NCBI GenBank assembly: GCA_027946555.1
Contig: JAPEVC010000023.1
Coordinates: forward strand, 1 to 64,000
Direction of reading: 5' to 3'
DNA: 64,000 bases
DNA from: Gnomoniopsis sp. IMI 355080
Lineage: Eukaryota; Ascomycota; Sordariomycetes; Diaporthales; Gnomoniaceae
Positions 45,821-56,663 of the stretch are shown in pieces; within the stretch, counting starts at the first letter, position 1; each line of letters begins with the position of its first letter. Both the position numbers and the translations under genes were made by a program. The notes beneath the pieces are model-generated. The model was given only the letters and a program-made list of their open reading frames with translations, searched no databases and had not been told where the DNA came from.

Positions 45821-46038
45821 CCTCGAGGCTGCTCGGCCACGATGTGTGTTACCTTCATTCGTTCAGAACATCTCTCATCAGGACTTTTTTCATCACCCTT
45901 CCATTCTTTCTTGTACGGTCGTCTTCACTGCGTGAAGCTGGGATCCTCACTCTTTTGACCCCTTCTTGCATTCCATTCACTTTGACAAGCTATTGGCAAC
46001 CACCCTGTAAATCTTCTCTTGTCAACATTACGAACAAC

Positions 46039-47019
46039 ATGCCTTCTCTCAAGAACTCTCTCGCCGTAGCTGGTGCCTTCGCCGCCAAGGCATACGCTCA
46101 CGGCCTTGTCCAGGGCTTTAGTACGGATGGAACCTACAACCAAGGTTTCATTCTCGACTACTACTATGCCAAGATAAACACTGGAACCTACCCGTCCACG
46201 GCTGGTTGGTACGAGGAGGCCACCGACAACGGCTACGTCGCGCCCTCGTCCTACGCTGAGGCCGACATCATTTGCCACAAGAACGCCGAGAACGCCAACA
46301 CGACCGCCTCCGTGACGGCTGGCGGTACCGTCGACTTCTACTGGACGACTTGGCCAGACTCCCACATTGGTCCCGTCCTGACCTACGTCGCCAACTGTGG
46401 AACTGGCTCTGACGCGTGCAGCACCGTCGACAAGACGACCCTCGAGTGGGTCAAGATTGACGAGGCTGCCATCGACCTGGACACCCAGACCTGGGCCACC
46501 GCCGACCTGATCTCCAACAACAACAGTTGGTCCGTCACCGTCCCCTCAACCCTGGCCTCTGGCAGCTATGTCTTCCGCCACGAGATCATTGCGATGCACG
46601 GCGCCAACAGCGAGGGTGGAGCTCAGAACTACCCATTCTGCATCAACATTGCCATCACTGGCGGTGGCTCCGACAGCCCATCAGGCACCCTCGGAACGGC
46701 CTTGTACACACCCACCGACCCTGGTATTCTCTTCAACCCGTACACTACGTTGACCAACTATACCATCCCCGGCCCGGCCCTGTACTCTGGCGGCACCGAC
46801 TCCACCGACGGATCGTCCAGCTCTGGTTCATCCCCTTCTGCCACTGGCTCTTCAGGCTCTTCTGCCGCTCCTACTGCTACGGGCTCTGCCTCTGGCGCGT
46901 CTTCCACTGGCTCGGCTACTGTCGCTTCGTCTACGGACTCTTCTAATGATGACGATGGTTGTGCCGCCGCCGCCCGCAGACGCCGTCGCCACGCGAGGGA
47001 GCTCAAAGCGCGCAACTAA
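46039..47019 (+). CDS. AA9 lytic polysaccharide monooxygenase
   Basis: A single-exon 326-residue copper enzyme that oxidatively cleaves cellulose or related glucans outside the cell. The signal peptide (MPSLKNSLAVAGAFAAKAYA) is cut just before H21, which becomes the N-terminal histidine of the copper histidine brace. The second brace histidine is H109 in DSHIGPVLTYV. The motif HEIIAMHGA (181-189) and Q196/Y198 in GGAQNYPFCINI give the remaining active-site residues, so the enzyme looks intact. From about residue 245 there is a Ser/Gly/Thr-rich linker and, instead of a CBM1, a tail with CAAAARRRRRHARE. The frame is open upstream to 45844 but only through the leader. A TATA box precedes it. Confidence 0.92.
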   Translation: MPSLKNSLAVAGAFAAKAYAHGLVQGFSTDGTYNQGFILDYYYAKINTGTYPSTAGWYEEATDNGYVAPSSYAEADIICHKNAENANTTASVTAGGTVDFYWTTWPDSHIGPVLTYVANCGTGSDACSTVDKTTLEWVKIDEAAIDLDTQTWATADLISNNNSWSVTVPSTLASGSYVFRHEIIAMHGANSEGGAQNYPFCINIAITGGGSDSPSGTLGTALYTPTDPGILFNPYTTLTNYTIPGPALYSGGTDSTDGSSSSGSSPSATGSSGSSAAPTATGSASGASSTGSATVASSTDSSNDDDGCAAAARRRRRHARELKARN

Positions 47020-48730
47020 GCGTACTTTGAGAGTGCATGGGTGGCTGTGCGCAGCAAGGACGCATCATGTGCTTCGCACTTTCGTTCGGGAAGAGAGGCT
47101 GCATTGATCTGATTGTACGTGTTGGCTTGCGACTTCAAATGTAAATAGTATTTTGCCAGAAGGTGTGTCGTCTCTGGGCTTCACTCCTGTGTTGTACATC
47201 TCTTGGCATTTGAACAATAAAATGATTGTCCAGTCCACTTTTGGCGCTACGTGGCTGCTTGTGACTATTTGAACATTCACGGCTCTTAATTTGCGATAAA
47301 TGCCTGCGTAGTCCAACTGTAGCAAATCCTTCCAAATGGGCATGCGCCACTTGGGGGCCCAGTAGCCATTCTCAGGCCATGCCGTAGAGGAATGACTGCA
47401 GTGGTTCTTTGGCATGACCGACTGTTAGAGTATCGACACGGGGGCTGCTCTCTAATGCGAAGGGTCCAGTCCCATAATGCCCTGGAGATTGGTCTCTATT
47501 TGCAATATTTTCCTGCTTTCCTGCCCGGGTCCAAGTCACAACCACTTGCTGCATAGCAGTCCTTATTTGGGATGTGTCCGGGCACACAGGACGAGCGCTG
47601 CCGGGACTATTAAAATGAGCTACTTGAAACAAACTTCAAGTGGTGTCCCCAGAGCAGGAGACAGGTAGCACAGCTTTCGAAGCAGCATTGACGCACTTGA
47701 AGTGGCTCTGTAAAATTGCTCTTCAGAGAGCGCAGAGACGGTTTGATTCGTAGAGGGCGATGAAGCATCAGTCGTAAAGTGTCGCGCAATTGGTCTCTTC
47801 CGACTTCAGACGGATCACGTAGCTAGGTAGATGGGTAAATTGGTAGATGGGCAAAGGTAGCTGAGGTTCTGAAGTTCGAGATGATACGCCATCAAAGCCC
47901 CAACTGGTCATTCCGAGGAGTGAGCCCAAGACTTTGGGAGTAGAGAAGCCCGGTAAACCACGCATGTACAGGGGAAAAGACCGTGTCTAGCGAGCAGAAG
48001 CAAGCGAGCCGTGATACGCATGGACGTTGGAATCCGCCTAGGTAGCGATAGTAGTACGACTGACCCGCTGCTTCAGATAACATCTCATGTGGGACTGATT
48101 TCACGGACCTGCAGTCAGGAGTCAAAGTCTCCTGGTAATCGAGGATTTGCAGTCGTGAGCATTGCAATGTCAGCAGTGGTGCGAGACACATGGTGAGACT
48201 TTTGAGTAGCACCGACCTCCTGTCGATCGATATTGACAATTCGCAGTCATCAGCAAGACAAAAGCATCACAACATCTGTCAGCCTGGCAGTACACCTTGG
48301 CAGCGTATTGATCGCCGAGTGGCTCATCTACTGTGTATGTACCAACACCGCACATAGACGGGATAGTTTGACAGGTAAATTTGCACACACAAATGAAAAG
48401 GCCGTTGAGTCACTGCGTCAGCCGGGGTGGCTTGGGGCGGGTGATGCTCCGGGCTGACGGTGCTGAATTGGCGCCAAGCCGGAGATCTCGTGCGCATACA
48501 AGGCTGCTACGAACGACCTGACGGCACGGGCGTCCTCGGCGGGTGACCATGGCGCTAACGGAACAGAGCAGCACAAGCAAATGCCCAGCAGGGCTTGTTC
48601 AGCAGATGATCGGCTTGGCACATTGGCTCAGCCTTGCCAAGGTCGCCGTCGTCGACAGAACTTTCTATGGCAATAAGAGTCATAGTGAGATCAAGCAGCT
48701 GAGCGCTTGACCACAGACTACCCATAAGAG

Positions 48731-48740
48731 TATATAAATG
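48731..48740 (+). promoter_or_regulatory. TATA box ahead of a small candidate gene
   Basis: TATATAAATG lies about 100 bases upstream of the ATG at 48836, a normal distance for a fungal promoter, which supports transcription of the small gene that follows. Confidence 0.4.
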
Positions 48741-48835
48741 CGTGGTATCTCCACCTGGCGATTCTAGCCCGGTAGCGACACAGCATCATCGAAGATACTA
48801 GAATTCTTGGTGACGTCGCATACGAAACTTTGAAC

Positions 48836-49103
48836 ATGATCAACCCAGCCAAGACTTTGTGGTGGGAGACTTACGAATTGTGGGACGCGGTGTTGTACCA
48901 GGTCGGCAATCTCTACTACAAAGCAAGACGACCACACAAGACGAAGACGAAAACATCCCAAAGCCGACACAGACGAAGACAACGAGACCTCGATCAGCGA
49001 CACGTTGAGCATCGACACTTTGATTATCGATGATGAGCTCGAGCAACAAGACACAATACGGAATGGCTATCGATTTGAGTCGGAGGGCAAGGCTCGTATT
49101 TGA
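48836..49103 (+). pseudogene. Small hypothetical gene, probable one-base frameshift
   Basis: The ATG frame begins MINPAKTLWWETYELWDAVL and continues to YKARRP, then degenerates into a basic Lys/Arg/Thr tract. The neighbouring frame carries KADTDEDNETSISDTLSID and then DDELEQQDTIRNGYRFESEG before a stop at 49103, which is far more protein-like. A single-base shift around 48920-48940 would join them into about 89 residues with an aromatic N-terminal half and an acidic C-terminal half. No intron of workable size is present. No family is recognised. Confidence 0.35.
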
Positions 49104-50699
49104 AGGTTTTACCTAGTGCCGCCTGGCCGCCGATAGGGCAATAGTGACATACGTATGTGCTATGCCAGCAAGGCGGCAAACGAGTGGCGGCATACGCGTC
49201 CTTTGTCAGTGCCGAAATACCGGAGGAGGCGGAGCTCAGGCCGACCCGGGGGCAGACCGCAAACAGCATCCATCCTCATCAAGGGAGAAAAGGAGGATCA
49301 CCAGCGGCAGCAATTATGATTAGCAGCACGGTGCCGCAGAGCCGAAACTGTCTTGAAGAATCATAGATGGCGGTGCCGTCAAACCGACGACGGAGTGAGA
49401 AGTACGAGCTAGGCACGAGTTCAATTTCTTGAGGGATCAAAACAGTGCATGGGAGGAAGGCTGACGGCCTGCCCGTCCTGCCCGTATACTACATAGTATG
49501 TACGCAAGGTGGAAAAGGCCATGGAAGTTGGTTGCATCTTGTTTCTTCTGCGAACCAACGATCGCTTCTCAAAGGAACGACGATTCATGCGGCTTCATTT
49601 CCTAGGGCGCAGCGCGTTGTTGGTAGCGCCGTGGTATAAACAGAGAAAGTCGAGATGAGGGTGCTGTCATGAAGGCATGGATAGGGCCTCCTTTTGTCGA
49701 GGGTTCCCTGAACTATACAGTGTGACCAGCATTTGGCCGGAGACGAGCACACATGGCTCGTATTATCTGTGGAAACGGGGAGCACTATCTCTTCTTCGGT
49801 GTCCATGGGCGCGTCGGTGATAGTGCATAAGTTGTGCACGGCCTACCAGGCTGCCAGAAATGTGTCTGGAAATATCGACGGGATGCGGGCAGCACCGTGC
49901 CGACTGTGTTTAACCGGGGTGACAGGCATGAGCCTGGAGAGCTTATTACAGGCCAGGCCACCCCTGGAAAGCAGGACAGGTACCCGGAGAAGTCCAAAGG
50001 CTGTGCGTTGCAGTCATCCCAACCTGGAGATTGTGTTTTGTAGATCACCCGCCAACTTTCTCTCTCATACCTGCATTCAAAGTTCGCGGTCCATGTCCAT
50101 CCTTCATGGTCTTATCTGCCTGTCGATCCGGCCTGTCGCTGTCAATACAAAGTGGTATCCTACAAACTCTAGAGAATCCCAATCCCAAATGACACGAGCA
50201 TGTGCATAGCCACACGGGCAATTGTCGGCCCCTGCGTGGTGATGGCATGGTGTTCAGTGAAGCGTGGACCCACAAACATCACGATGAAGACAGACAGCCC
50301 CAATGGCCAGGAGGCCAGGCCAGGCTTTCCAGGCGTCTAAGCGTGCCCATCCAGTCATGTCATGTCCTCGTCAAGGCACTGCCAGTCGCCAGTTGATTGA
50401 GAAACTGGAAAATAACCCGAGTGGATACGAGTGGAGGGAACACCATAAGCAGGGGGGGGGGAGGATGGCCGGATGGATGCAAATGGCAGGCGGATGGGTA
50501 GTGGAAAAGGGGGGGTGGGTCCGCCGAAGATCCACTGTACATAGCACTAGGGACGCAGTAGCTGTGTCTACAACCACACCACTTGTACTGCGTGAGATGG
50601 CGCAAAGTGCGACATGACTTGGTGACTTGGAACTGTGCACCAGGTAATAATGCTGCGTGTTCGTGGTAGGCGATTATATAGACGCACGCCTCTGCGGCA

Positions 50700-51529
50700 C
50701 ACCACCCCTGTCTGGATCGACTCCATCGCCATCTCCTTGGCCACTCCATTTCCTGCTTCTTGCTTCCCTTTTTCTCTGGCCTCGTCCAGCATCCAACTGC
50801 CATTCGAGTCGTTCTCTCCCTCCTTCTCATCATCCCACTCAAACAGTCACTTGTGCATGTTGAACCAGGCCCTTCTTTTGCCTCTCAACTGCCTCTTGAC
50901 AGCTTTCTTCTCAGTCCCCTTTTTCTCCCACCACACTCATTGAACCATACAGTTCCTGTCTCTCGCTTGCACTCGTGCTTTTCTAAACGAAAAAAAAAAG
51001 TCAAAATCCAGAACAAGTCTGCAAAAGACAATTCAGTGAAAAAGGTGCGTGATCGCAAAGCCGTAGACGTCATGCCACAGTCACACAATCCACTTTGAAC
51101 ATTGTCCCTGCCAAACGAAACACCACACAACACCACAAACACAGCAGGACCCAGCCCAGCCACATTGAAGAACCCGCCCCCTTTGCAAAACTGGAAAAGT
51201 TGGAAACAAAACACATGGGATGCTCAAACGATGCAAGGCTGAGCTGTCACGTCCACGCGTCAAGCCCGGACGAACTTGTCAAAACCAAACAAGCCAACCA
51301 AAAATAACTGGCCCCAGAACTCGACAATTCTTGGCCCCCTTTACTATATCGACACCGATTATCCATTCCAACAAAATCTCACTTCACTACACACAATTAC
51401 ACACCACTCACTCGCTCTTATTCTACATTTGGATGGTTTAGGCTAACTTGACACCAATTGCTCAGACCATCTTACTTTTTACTCCTAATACAGCCGCCAC
51501 CACAAATATCGCCTCACAACACAGTCGCC
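50700..51529 (+). promoter_or_regulatory. Pyrimidine-rich promoter/leader of GH72 gene
   Basis: Long CT-rich tracts (50710-50940), then CA-rich sequence up to the start codon, typical of promoters and leaders of highly expressed fungal cell-wall genes. The transcription start cannot be placed. Confidence 0.45.
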
Positions 51530-53227
51530 ATGTTTTCTGTCAAGCCGCTTGTCTTGGCCGCCCTTCTGGGTCAGGTCTACGCCGATGTTGAGCCCATCGT
51601 CATGAAGGGTCAACATTTCTTCTACGAGAACGGCACCCAGTTCTTCATCAAGGGTGTTGCATACCAGAGGGACACCTCGTCGTCTGAGGCCGCCAAGCGG
51701 GACGACTCTGATTTGGACTACATTGACCCTCTGGCCGATTCTGTCCGTTGCGCCCGTGATGTGCCTATTCTCGCAGCTGCCGGCACCAACGTCATCCGTA
51801 CTTATGCCCTGGACCCTACTGCCGACCACGATGACTGCATGAGCCTGCTGGCCGATGCTGGTATCTATGTCATTAGCGACCTGTCCTCGCCCGACCAGGC
51901 TATTGTTCGCTCTGACCCGGTCTGGGATCTCGCCCTTTACGAGCGCTACACCAGCGTCATCGACGCCATGGCCGGCTACAAGAACGTCATTGGATTCTTT
52001 GGTGGTAACGAGGTCACCAACAACGCCTCCAACACCGATGCTTCCGCTTTCGTCAAGGCTGCCGTCCGTGACATGAAGTCCTACATCAACTCCACCGCCG
52101 ACCGCTGGATGGGTGTTGGGTACGCTGCCAACGACGACGCCACTATCCGTGACAACATGGCCTACTACTTCAACTGCGGCGAGTCTGACAACACCATTGA
52201 TTTCTGGGGCTACAACATCTACGAGTGGTGTGGCGAGAGCACCTTCGAAACCTCGGGTTACAGTGAGGTCGTTGACTTCTTCTCCAACTACTCGATCCCC
52301 GTCTTCTTCTCTGAGTATGGCTGCAACAACGACGGTGCTGCCGAGCGTATCTTTGAGGAAACCACTGAGCTCTACAGCTCTGACATGACCGGGGTTATTG
52401 CTGGTGGCATCGTCTACATGTACTTCCAGGAGGACAACGACTACGGTATGTCTGCTAATATTCCATCTTTTCTTCATCTGAAACATTACAAAGCAGTGGC
52501 TGATTTATGTTGTACCCTAGGTCTGGTCAGCGAGATCAACTCCAAGAGCGTCTCTACTCTCAAGGACTACACCTCGCTCAGCTCGCGCGTCAACAAGGCC
52601 GACCCCACCTCTACCTCAATGGACGCATACACTGCTACCAACTCGGCTGCTTCCTGCCCTGCCGTTGGCGATGACTGGCAAGCCGCTGACATCCTGCCTC
52701 CTACGCCCGACTCGGCCTTGTGCGAGTGCATGTACAACTCTCTGACCTGCGTGGGCTCCTCGGACCTGGACTCTGACGGATACGGCGATATCTACGGCTA
52801 CGTTTGCGGCGAGGATGAGTCGTACTGTGCCGGTGTCTCGACCAACGCCACCTCGGGTGTGTACGGCGCGTACTCCATGTGCAACTCCACCCAGATGGTG
52901 GCCTACATCCTCGACCAGTACTACCAGGGCCAGGACTCTGCCGACTCGGCATGCAGCTTCAGCGGATCCGCCAGCATCAAGACGGCCACCACCGCGTCCT
53001 CCTGCACCGCCAAGCTGTCCGCCGCCAGCTCCGTTAACGCGGTGGCCGCCACGGCCACCGCTGGATCGACCTCTACTGGCTCTTCCTCCAGCTCCTCTGG
53101 CACATCTACCAGCTCCTCTTTGGCTATGCCTTCGGTGCACAAGTCTCTGTTCAGCATTGGTGACCTGGCTATCGGCATGTACATGCTGATTGCAATGGGT
53201 GCCGGTGCTGCTGTCTTTGCTCTGTAA
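51530..53227 (+). CDS. GH72 1,3-beta-glucanosyltransferase (Gel/Gas type)
   Basis: Two exons (51530-52445 and 52521-53227) give 540 residues. GH72 enzymes cut and rejoin beta-1,3-glucan chains in the cell wall. The signal peptide (MFSVKPLVLAALLGQVYA) precedes the catalytic domain with GVAYQRD, the acid/base glutamate in GGNEVTNN (about E161) and the nucleophile in FFSEYGCNN (about E262). A cysteine-rich X8/CBM43 module follows (about 375-475: CECMYNSLTC, YGYVCG, CSFSGSASI), so it belongs to the subgroup with CBM43. A Ser-rich stretch and C-terminal hydrophobic tail (IGMYMLIAMGAGAAVFAL) signal GPI anchoring. The 75-nt intron is a multiple of three and lacks a stop, so the unspliced frame is also open; splicing restores the family's DNDYGLVSE. 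Confidence 0.93.
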   Translation: MFSVKPLVLAALLGQVYADVEPIVMKGQHFFYENGTQFFIKGVAYQRDTSSSEAAKRDDSDLDYIDPLADSVRCARDVPILAAAGTNVIRTYALDPTADHDDCMSLLADAGIYVISDLSSPDQAIVRSDPVWDLALYERYTSVIDAMAGYKNVIGFFGGNEVTNNASNTDASAFVKAAVRDMKSYINSTADRWMGVGYAANDDATIRDNMAYYFNCGESDNTIDFWGYNIYEWCGESTFETSGYSEVVDFFSNYSIPVFFSEYGCNNDGAAERIFEETTELYSSDMTGVIAGGIVYMYFQEDNDYGMSANIPSFLHLKHYKAVADLCCTLGLVSEINSKSVSTLKDYTSLSSRVNKADPTSTSMDAYTATNSAASCPAVGDDWQAADILPPTPDSALCECMYNSLTCVGSSDLDSDGYGDIYGYVCGEDESYCAGVSTNATSGVYGAYSMCNSTQMVAYILDQYYQGQDSADSACSFSGSASIKTATTASSCTAKLSAASSVNAVAATATAGSTSTGSSSSSSGTSTSSSLAMPSVHKSLFSIGDLAIGMYMLIAMGAGAAVFAL

Positions 53228-54042
53228 GGAAAGCCGGGTGCTTTGTGCATGAAGACCGGTTGAGGGTCAAGAGAGGGATGATACGATCTCCGGTGACAGG
53301 TTGCATTGCGAATGATATCCGACGCCATCTTGCGAGCAGTATGGGACAGGGCCAAATACCCACCCGGTTGGCCGTGAGAGGTGTCAAGCTGGTGTTTTTC
53401 TCTGTCATTTAGGGTACATAGACGGTTGGTCTTGAACGGAATGGATCTTTTTCACAGCATGGTCGTGTAGTCGTTGATGATATTGGGTTCGCGGGGAGCC
53501 ATGAAATACGCTCCGTTGTTCTTCTCATCGACACTGCTGCTGGGTGATGTTTACATTGTTTTCAAACCCATGACGCACGGCGTGACTGTGTATGGGTTAC
53601 TGCATTATCTGGTACTGCATATATTGGCTGCGCTTCTAGATAGAGTGCGGTAGTACTTTTAATACATTTATGATAAGAACAAGACAAGACGTTGCAATCC
53701 GCCTTGTGGAGCCTCAATATTCCCCAAATGCTTAGCAAGCCGGCAGGTTGGCCAAGCCCAAGCCCAAGCAGTGGACCAGGCAGCTAATCCCTGCAAGAAT
53801 CCGTGGTAAAGTACTATGTAGAGTGAGTGAGCGTCCAAGCTCCAAATCGTCACCTTCCCATCATCACATCCGAAGCTGCCCAGCCGCATCGTGCTCCCAC
53901 ACGCCACAATATAAGCGACGTCAGAACTTCCTCGACCGTGCTGTGCTAGGCAAACTTTCAACCTTCTTCTCAACCTTAATCTGCATCAATTGAGAATCAG
54001 CTTACCACGGACGCGCGGTAAAAAAAAAAAAAAAAAAACCAA
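53228..54042. other. Intergenic, ends in an A tract
   Basis: No gene seen. It ends in a 19-A run at 54020-54038, just before the next start codon. Confidence 0.5.
54020..54038 (+). promoter_or_regulatory. Poly(A) tract abutting a start codon
   Basis: Nineteen consecutive A residues end four bases before the ATG at 54043. If transcribed, this is an A-rich leader of the kind that can bind poly(A)-binding protein. It could also be a slippage-prone microsatellite. Confidence 0.5.
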
Positions 54043-54689
54043 ATGGCTGTCCTGGACTACGTCAACGGCACGCTCGAGTCGGCGCGTCGACAGGCCGATC
54101 GCGTCGTGACACCCGATGCTCGCCAGAGAGCCTACGACGCCATCTGGTCCTTTGCCCAAGAACGCCCTATTCTTTTCGTGAGTTATCCTCTTGCCCTCAA
54201 TTTCACTCCGCCAACCTCCTCCCCTTTTCTCCATTGACTAACTAGCACTTCCTTCTGCAGTCCTTTCTCGTCGCCCAGGGCCTCTTCACCTTGCTGCCCT
54301 TCCTGCTCTTTGTCTCCTTCGCCTTCGGCACCGTCGCACTTGCGGCTATATCCGCACTCCTCTTCTCGCTGTTTTGGATCGGCGTTGCCGCGCTTGTATT
54401 GGGAGGCACGCTCTTTGTCATGTCTAGCCTTGCGCTGTTGGCGTGGGTCTGGGTGGTGGGCGCGTACTTGGTGGCCAATTTCGCGTATGGGCTGGTCTTT
54501 TCGGACAGTCAGGCTGCTGCTGGGAGCAAGGGCGAGGAGCAGCAGCAGCGCTTGTTGAGTGAGAAGTGGGCGAGGATTGTCAAGACCGAGCCTGGCTTGG
54601 TCGGCAACGGAAGAGGGGCTGTGGGTGAGGTGAAAGTGGATGGGCAAGACAATAAAGAGGAGAGAGGAAGTGTGCAGGGCGGTCTGTGA
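54043..54689 (+). CDS. LDAF1/promethin-like lipid-droplet protein
   Basis: Two exons (54043-54177 and 54261-54689; 83-nt intron with GTGAGT donor) give 187 residues. A soluble N-terminal part (DYVNGTLESARRQADRV) leads into a long hydrophobic block (about residues 46-120) with several hairpin-like helices: LFTLLPFLLFVSFAFG, AAISALLFSLFWIGVAALV and LALLAWVWVVGAYLVANF. The C-terminus is polar and charged. This layout is that of promethin/LDAF1 and yeast Ldo16/Ldo45, which work with seipin where lipid droplets form on the ER. Assignment rests on topology and spacing rather than on a signature motif, so a different small ER membrane protein remains possible. Confidence 0.65.
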
Positions 54690-55381
54690 TGCTGAGCAGC
54701 ATCTGCTGCGACATGAGTTGCCCGACTCTGATTGATGAAATATGATACCCAATTGGCGTTTTGGCGTTTGCATCTTTCTGGCAGAGTACTTGATTCCTTC
54801 TACCGCTGCTACGATGGAGAAAGACTGGCCCTTTGAGAAAGGAATCAATGAGGTATTTCAGTTACAGTGGCTTCACCGGATCGCATTGCCTTGGACTGCA
54901 TATGCGACATGGACAAATTTATGATGAATTCAGACTGCGGCACTGATTGCATAACTGGTTTGCTATCGAATGACCTCACCCAGCCACTCTACGAGGATGG
55001 GTACATTGTAACCCTCGATAGTATCAGTCACTAGAGCTGAACGCGGGCTCATACAGGCAGTGTGTTCGGGTCCATAGAATCATCCAAGCTATAAGACGAG
55101 CTTGATGGTCTTGGCGGCCTGGACGGCGACACATAGCCGTATCCCGTCGTAGTGCGCGCACATTTCCGAGGAGAAGCGGGCGAGCATGCGCTTGCCGGCG
55201 AGGAAAGACACTGCGGAGGGGTCCTTCGCCGCTGCGGCTTTCCGTTGTGGCCACAAGATTGCCATGATGCTCGACCAGAGTTCTTGTACGACTCAATTCT
55301 ATCCTCTACCGGCTTCTGAGGCACCATGTGACGAATTGATGCTCGTATGCTTGCTCTTCTCTTGGCCATGCTACGATTTCT
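54690..55381. other. Convergent intergenic region, no gene seen
   Basis: Between the 3' ends of the lipid-droplet-type gene and the membrane protein on the minus strand. No supported feature. Confidence 0.4.
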
Positions 55382-56056
55382 CTAAAAGTGCCGCAGCCTC
55401 CATCCGCCCAGAGCCAGTAACGCGATCACCACGATGAGGCCTACCGCCAGACCGGCTGAAGCGCTCTGGCTCAGGCTTACGCTTGTGCTGCTTCTGTCTG
55501 GAGGAGCCCCTGGCTCCAGGTAGAATAGAGATGACTCTGTGAGGGTGGCGTTATCCTTATCGACGACTTTCACTTGGTATACATACTTGACATTTAGATC
55601 GCTGCTGTCTGGAAAATTAAAACACTCGGGAAAGGGAATTGTAGGGATATGATCTGGTGAGTGGATAGATCTGTTGTGCCTGCTCGTTGATTGTGAGCGT
55701 ACCGCATATGCATTCACCGAAGCTTGCGAGGATTGGGCGAAGCGATGTTGCACAGCAAACCTACCAGTGTACGCCAGGAACGTCTGGGACTTCGTCGCAT
55801 CTTTGACATTGCCAGGGCTGCTGCTGCCCGTGAGATATAGAGAAAACCTAAAGTGAGCATTCTCTGGATCATCACATGTGATGCTGGTTGAAACAAAGTA
55901 AAATAACCTGGAAGCCCTGGCGAGATCGAAGTTCGTTGAGCTGGGAACAGTAATATTGGTCCATTTCATGCATGCCTCTGAGATAGGGGCATGGAGAGCC
56001 TCTTTGGGGCTGCCTGTGAAGGGTGACTGAATGTGGGTGCTTGTGTCTGTGGCCAT
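55382..56056 (-). CDS. Unrecognised single-pass membrane protein
   Basis: The frame encodes up to 224 residues from ATG 56056; the longer frame begins at GTG. It ends in a transmembrane segment (LAVGLIVVIALLALGGW) with a short basic tail (RLRHF). The outer part is Ser/Thr-rich with strand-like stretches (FRFSLYLTGSS, VKYVYQVKVVDKDNATL) and may be a small beta-sandwich. Two segments look like introns that keep the frame: about 55826-55885 (60 nt) and about 55656-55766 (111 nt, GTAGGT donor, CACCAG acceptor). I cannot decide whether they are removed. No signal peptide is visible at the start, so a leader exon may be missing. No family is recognised. Confidence 0.45.
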   Translation of the reverse strand: MATDTSTHIQSPFTGSPKEALHAPISEACMKWTNITVPSSTNFDLARASRLFYFVSTSITCDDPENAHFRFSLYLTGSSSPGNVKDATKSQTFLAYTGRFAVQHRFAQSSQASVNAYAVRSQSTSRHNRSIHSPDHIPTIPFPECFNFPDSSDLNVKYVYQVKVVDKDNATLTESSLFYLEPGAPPDRSSTSVSLSQSASAGLAVGLIVVIALLALGGWRLRHF

Positions 56057-56663
56057 GATGTGCACTGTTGGTACCTAATAAGTTGTTGCAAGATGAGTGA
56101 TACTGGACGAGATACGCATTTCATTCGAGGTCGAGTTGAATTTGAAATAATTTGCGAGGGATTTAGAGTTGAGTGTTGGGGTCGGAGGCATCGCAAAGGC
56201 TCGTAATACCAGCCTTCTATACGAAAGTGCCAAGTAACGGACACAGTGAATACCCAGGAATATTGTTGTGAAGGCCAAGGATCATATAGATGTCTCCTTT
56301 GCGTAAGTCATATGGCTCTTCTGGCCACTTGACTGTCGAATATCGGTGACTTGAATCTGATTCTCACACTCTGCCGCATGGGCAGGTGATTTATCTATCC
56401 TATGATTATCATCGACTCGGCATAAATTGTCCTACCTTGAGACAGATTTGATACGAAACCTTCCATTAATGACCCGTCCACGTCGAATTTCAGATGGGTT
56501 GATACTAAAAAATTGTTCTTCTGTAGACAATGTGTGTATTCTGGGATCAAGTCTGTCCCGTTACCTATTTACAGCCCCTGACTACGAGCTATTCAAGAAA
56601 CGTCATGGGCACAAGCACAACTTCATATCCCTGAGATTCCACTGCAGTTACGAGCTCTAATTT
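56057..56663. other. Intergenic, no gene seen
   Basis: Contains the promoter of the membrane-protein gene and the 3' end of the CFEM gene. A missing signal-peptide exon could lie at about 56060-56280 but none could be joined convincingly. Confidence 0.4.

Larger units (their letters stand above)
43257..46038. other. About 2.8 kb intergenic region
   Basis: Holds a GGTTGGTTGGTT repeat (about 43676-43705), GATGTTGATGTTGTTGCTG-like trinucleotides (43752-43790), two TACCTAGGTA palindromes (43853-43876, 44056-44078), a CACACGTCACACACGTCACGCACG tract (about 44130-44155) and a (CTTGCA)n run near 45225-45245. The right end is the AA9 promoter. One 65-codon ATG frame (44296-44493) shows no recognisable feature. 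Confidence 0.5.
47020..51529. other. About 4.5 kb gene-poor region
   Basis: Apart from a small broken candidate at 48836-49103, no frame is convincing. A TACCTAGGTA-like motif is at 48034-48045. A G run lies at 50452-50461. The last about 0.8 kb is the leader/promoter of the GH72 gene. Confidence 0.5.

Noticed and set aside
49733..50209. 158-codon plus-strand frame
   Set aside because: No domain, poor composition and no splice partner.
51485..52486. 333-codon open frame antisense to GH72
   Set aside because: Valine/glycine-rich shadow of the GC-rich coding strand, with no domain.
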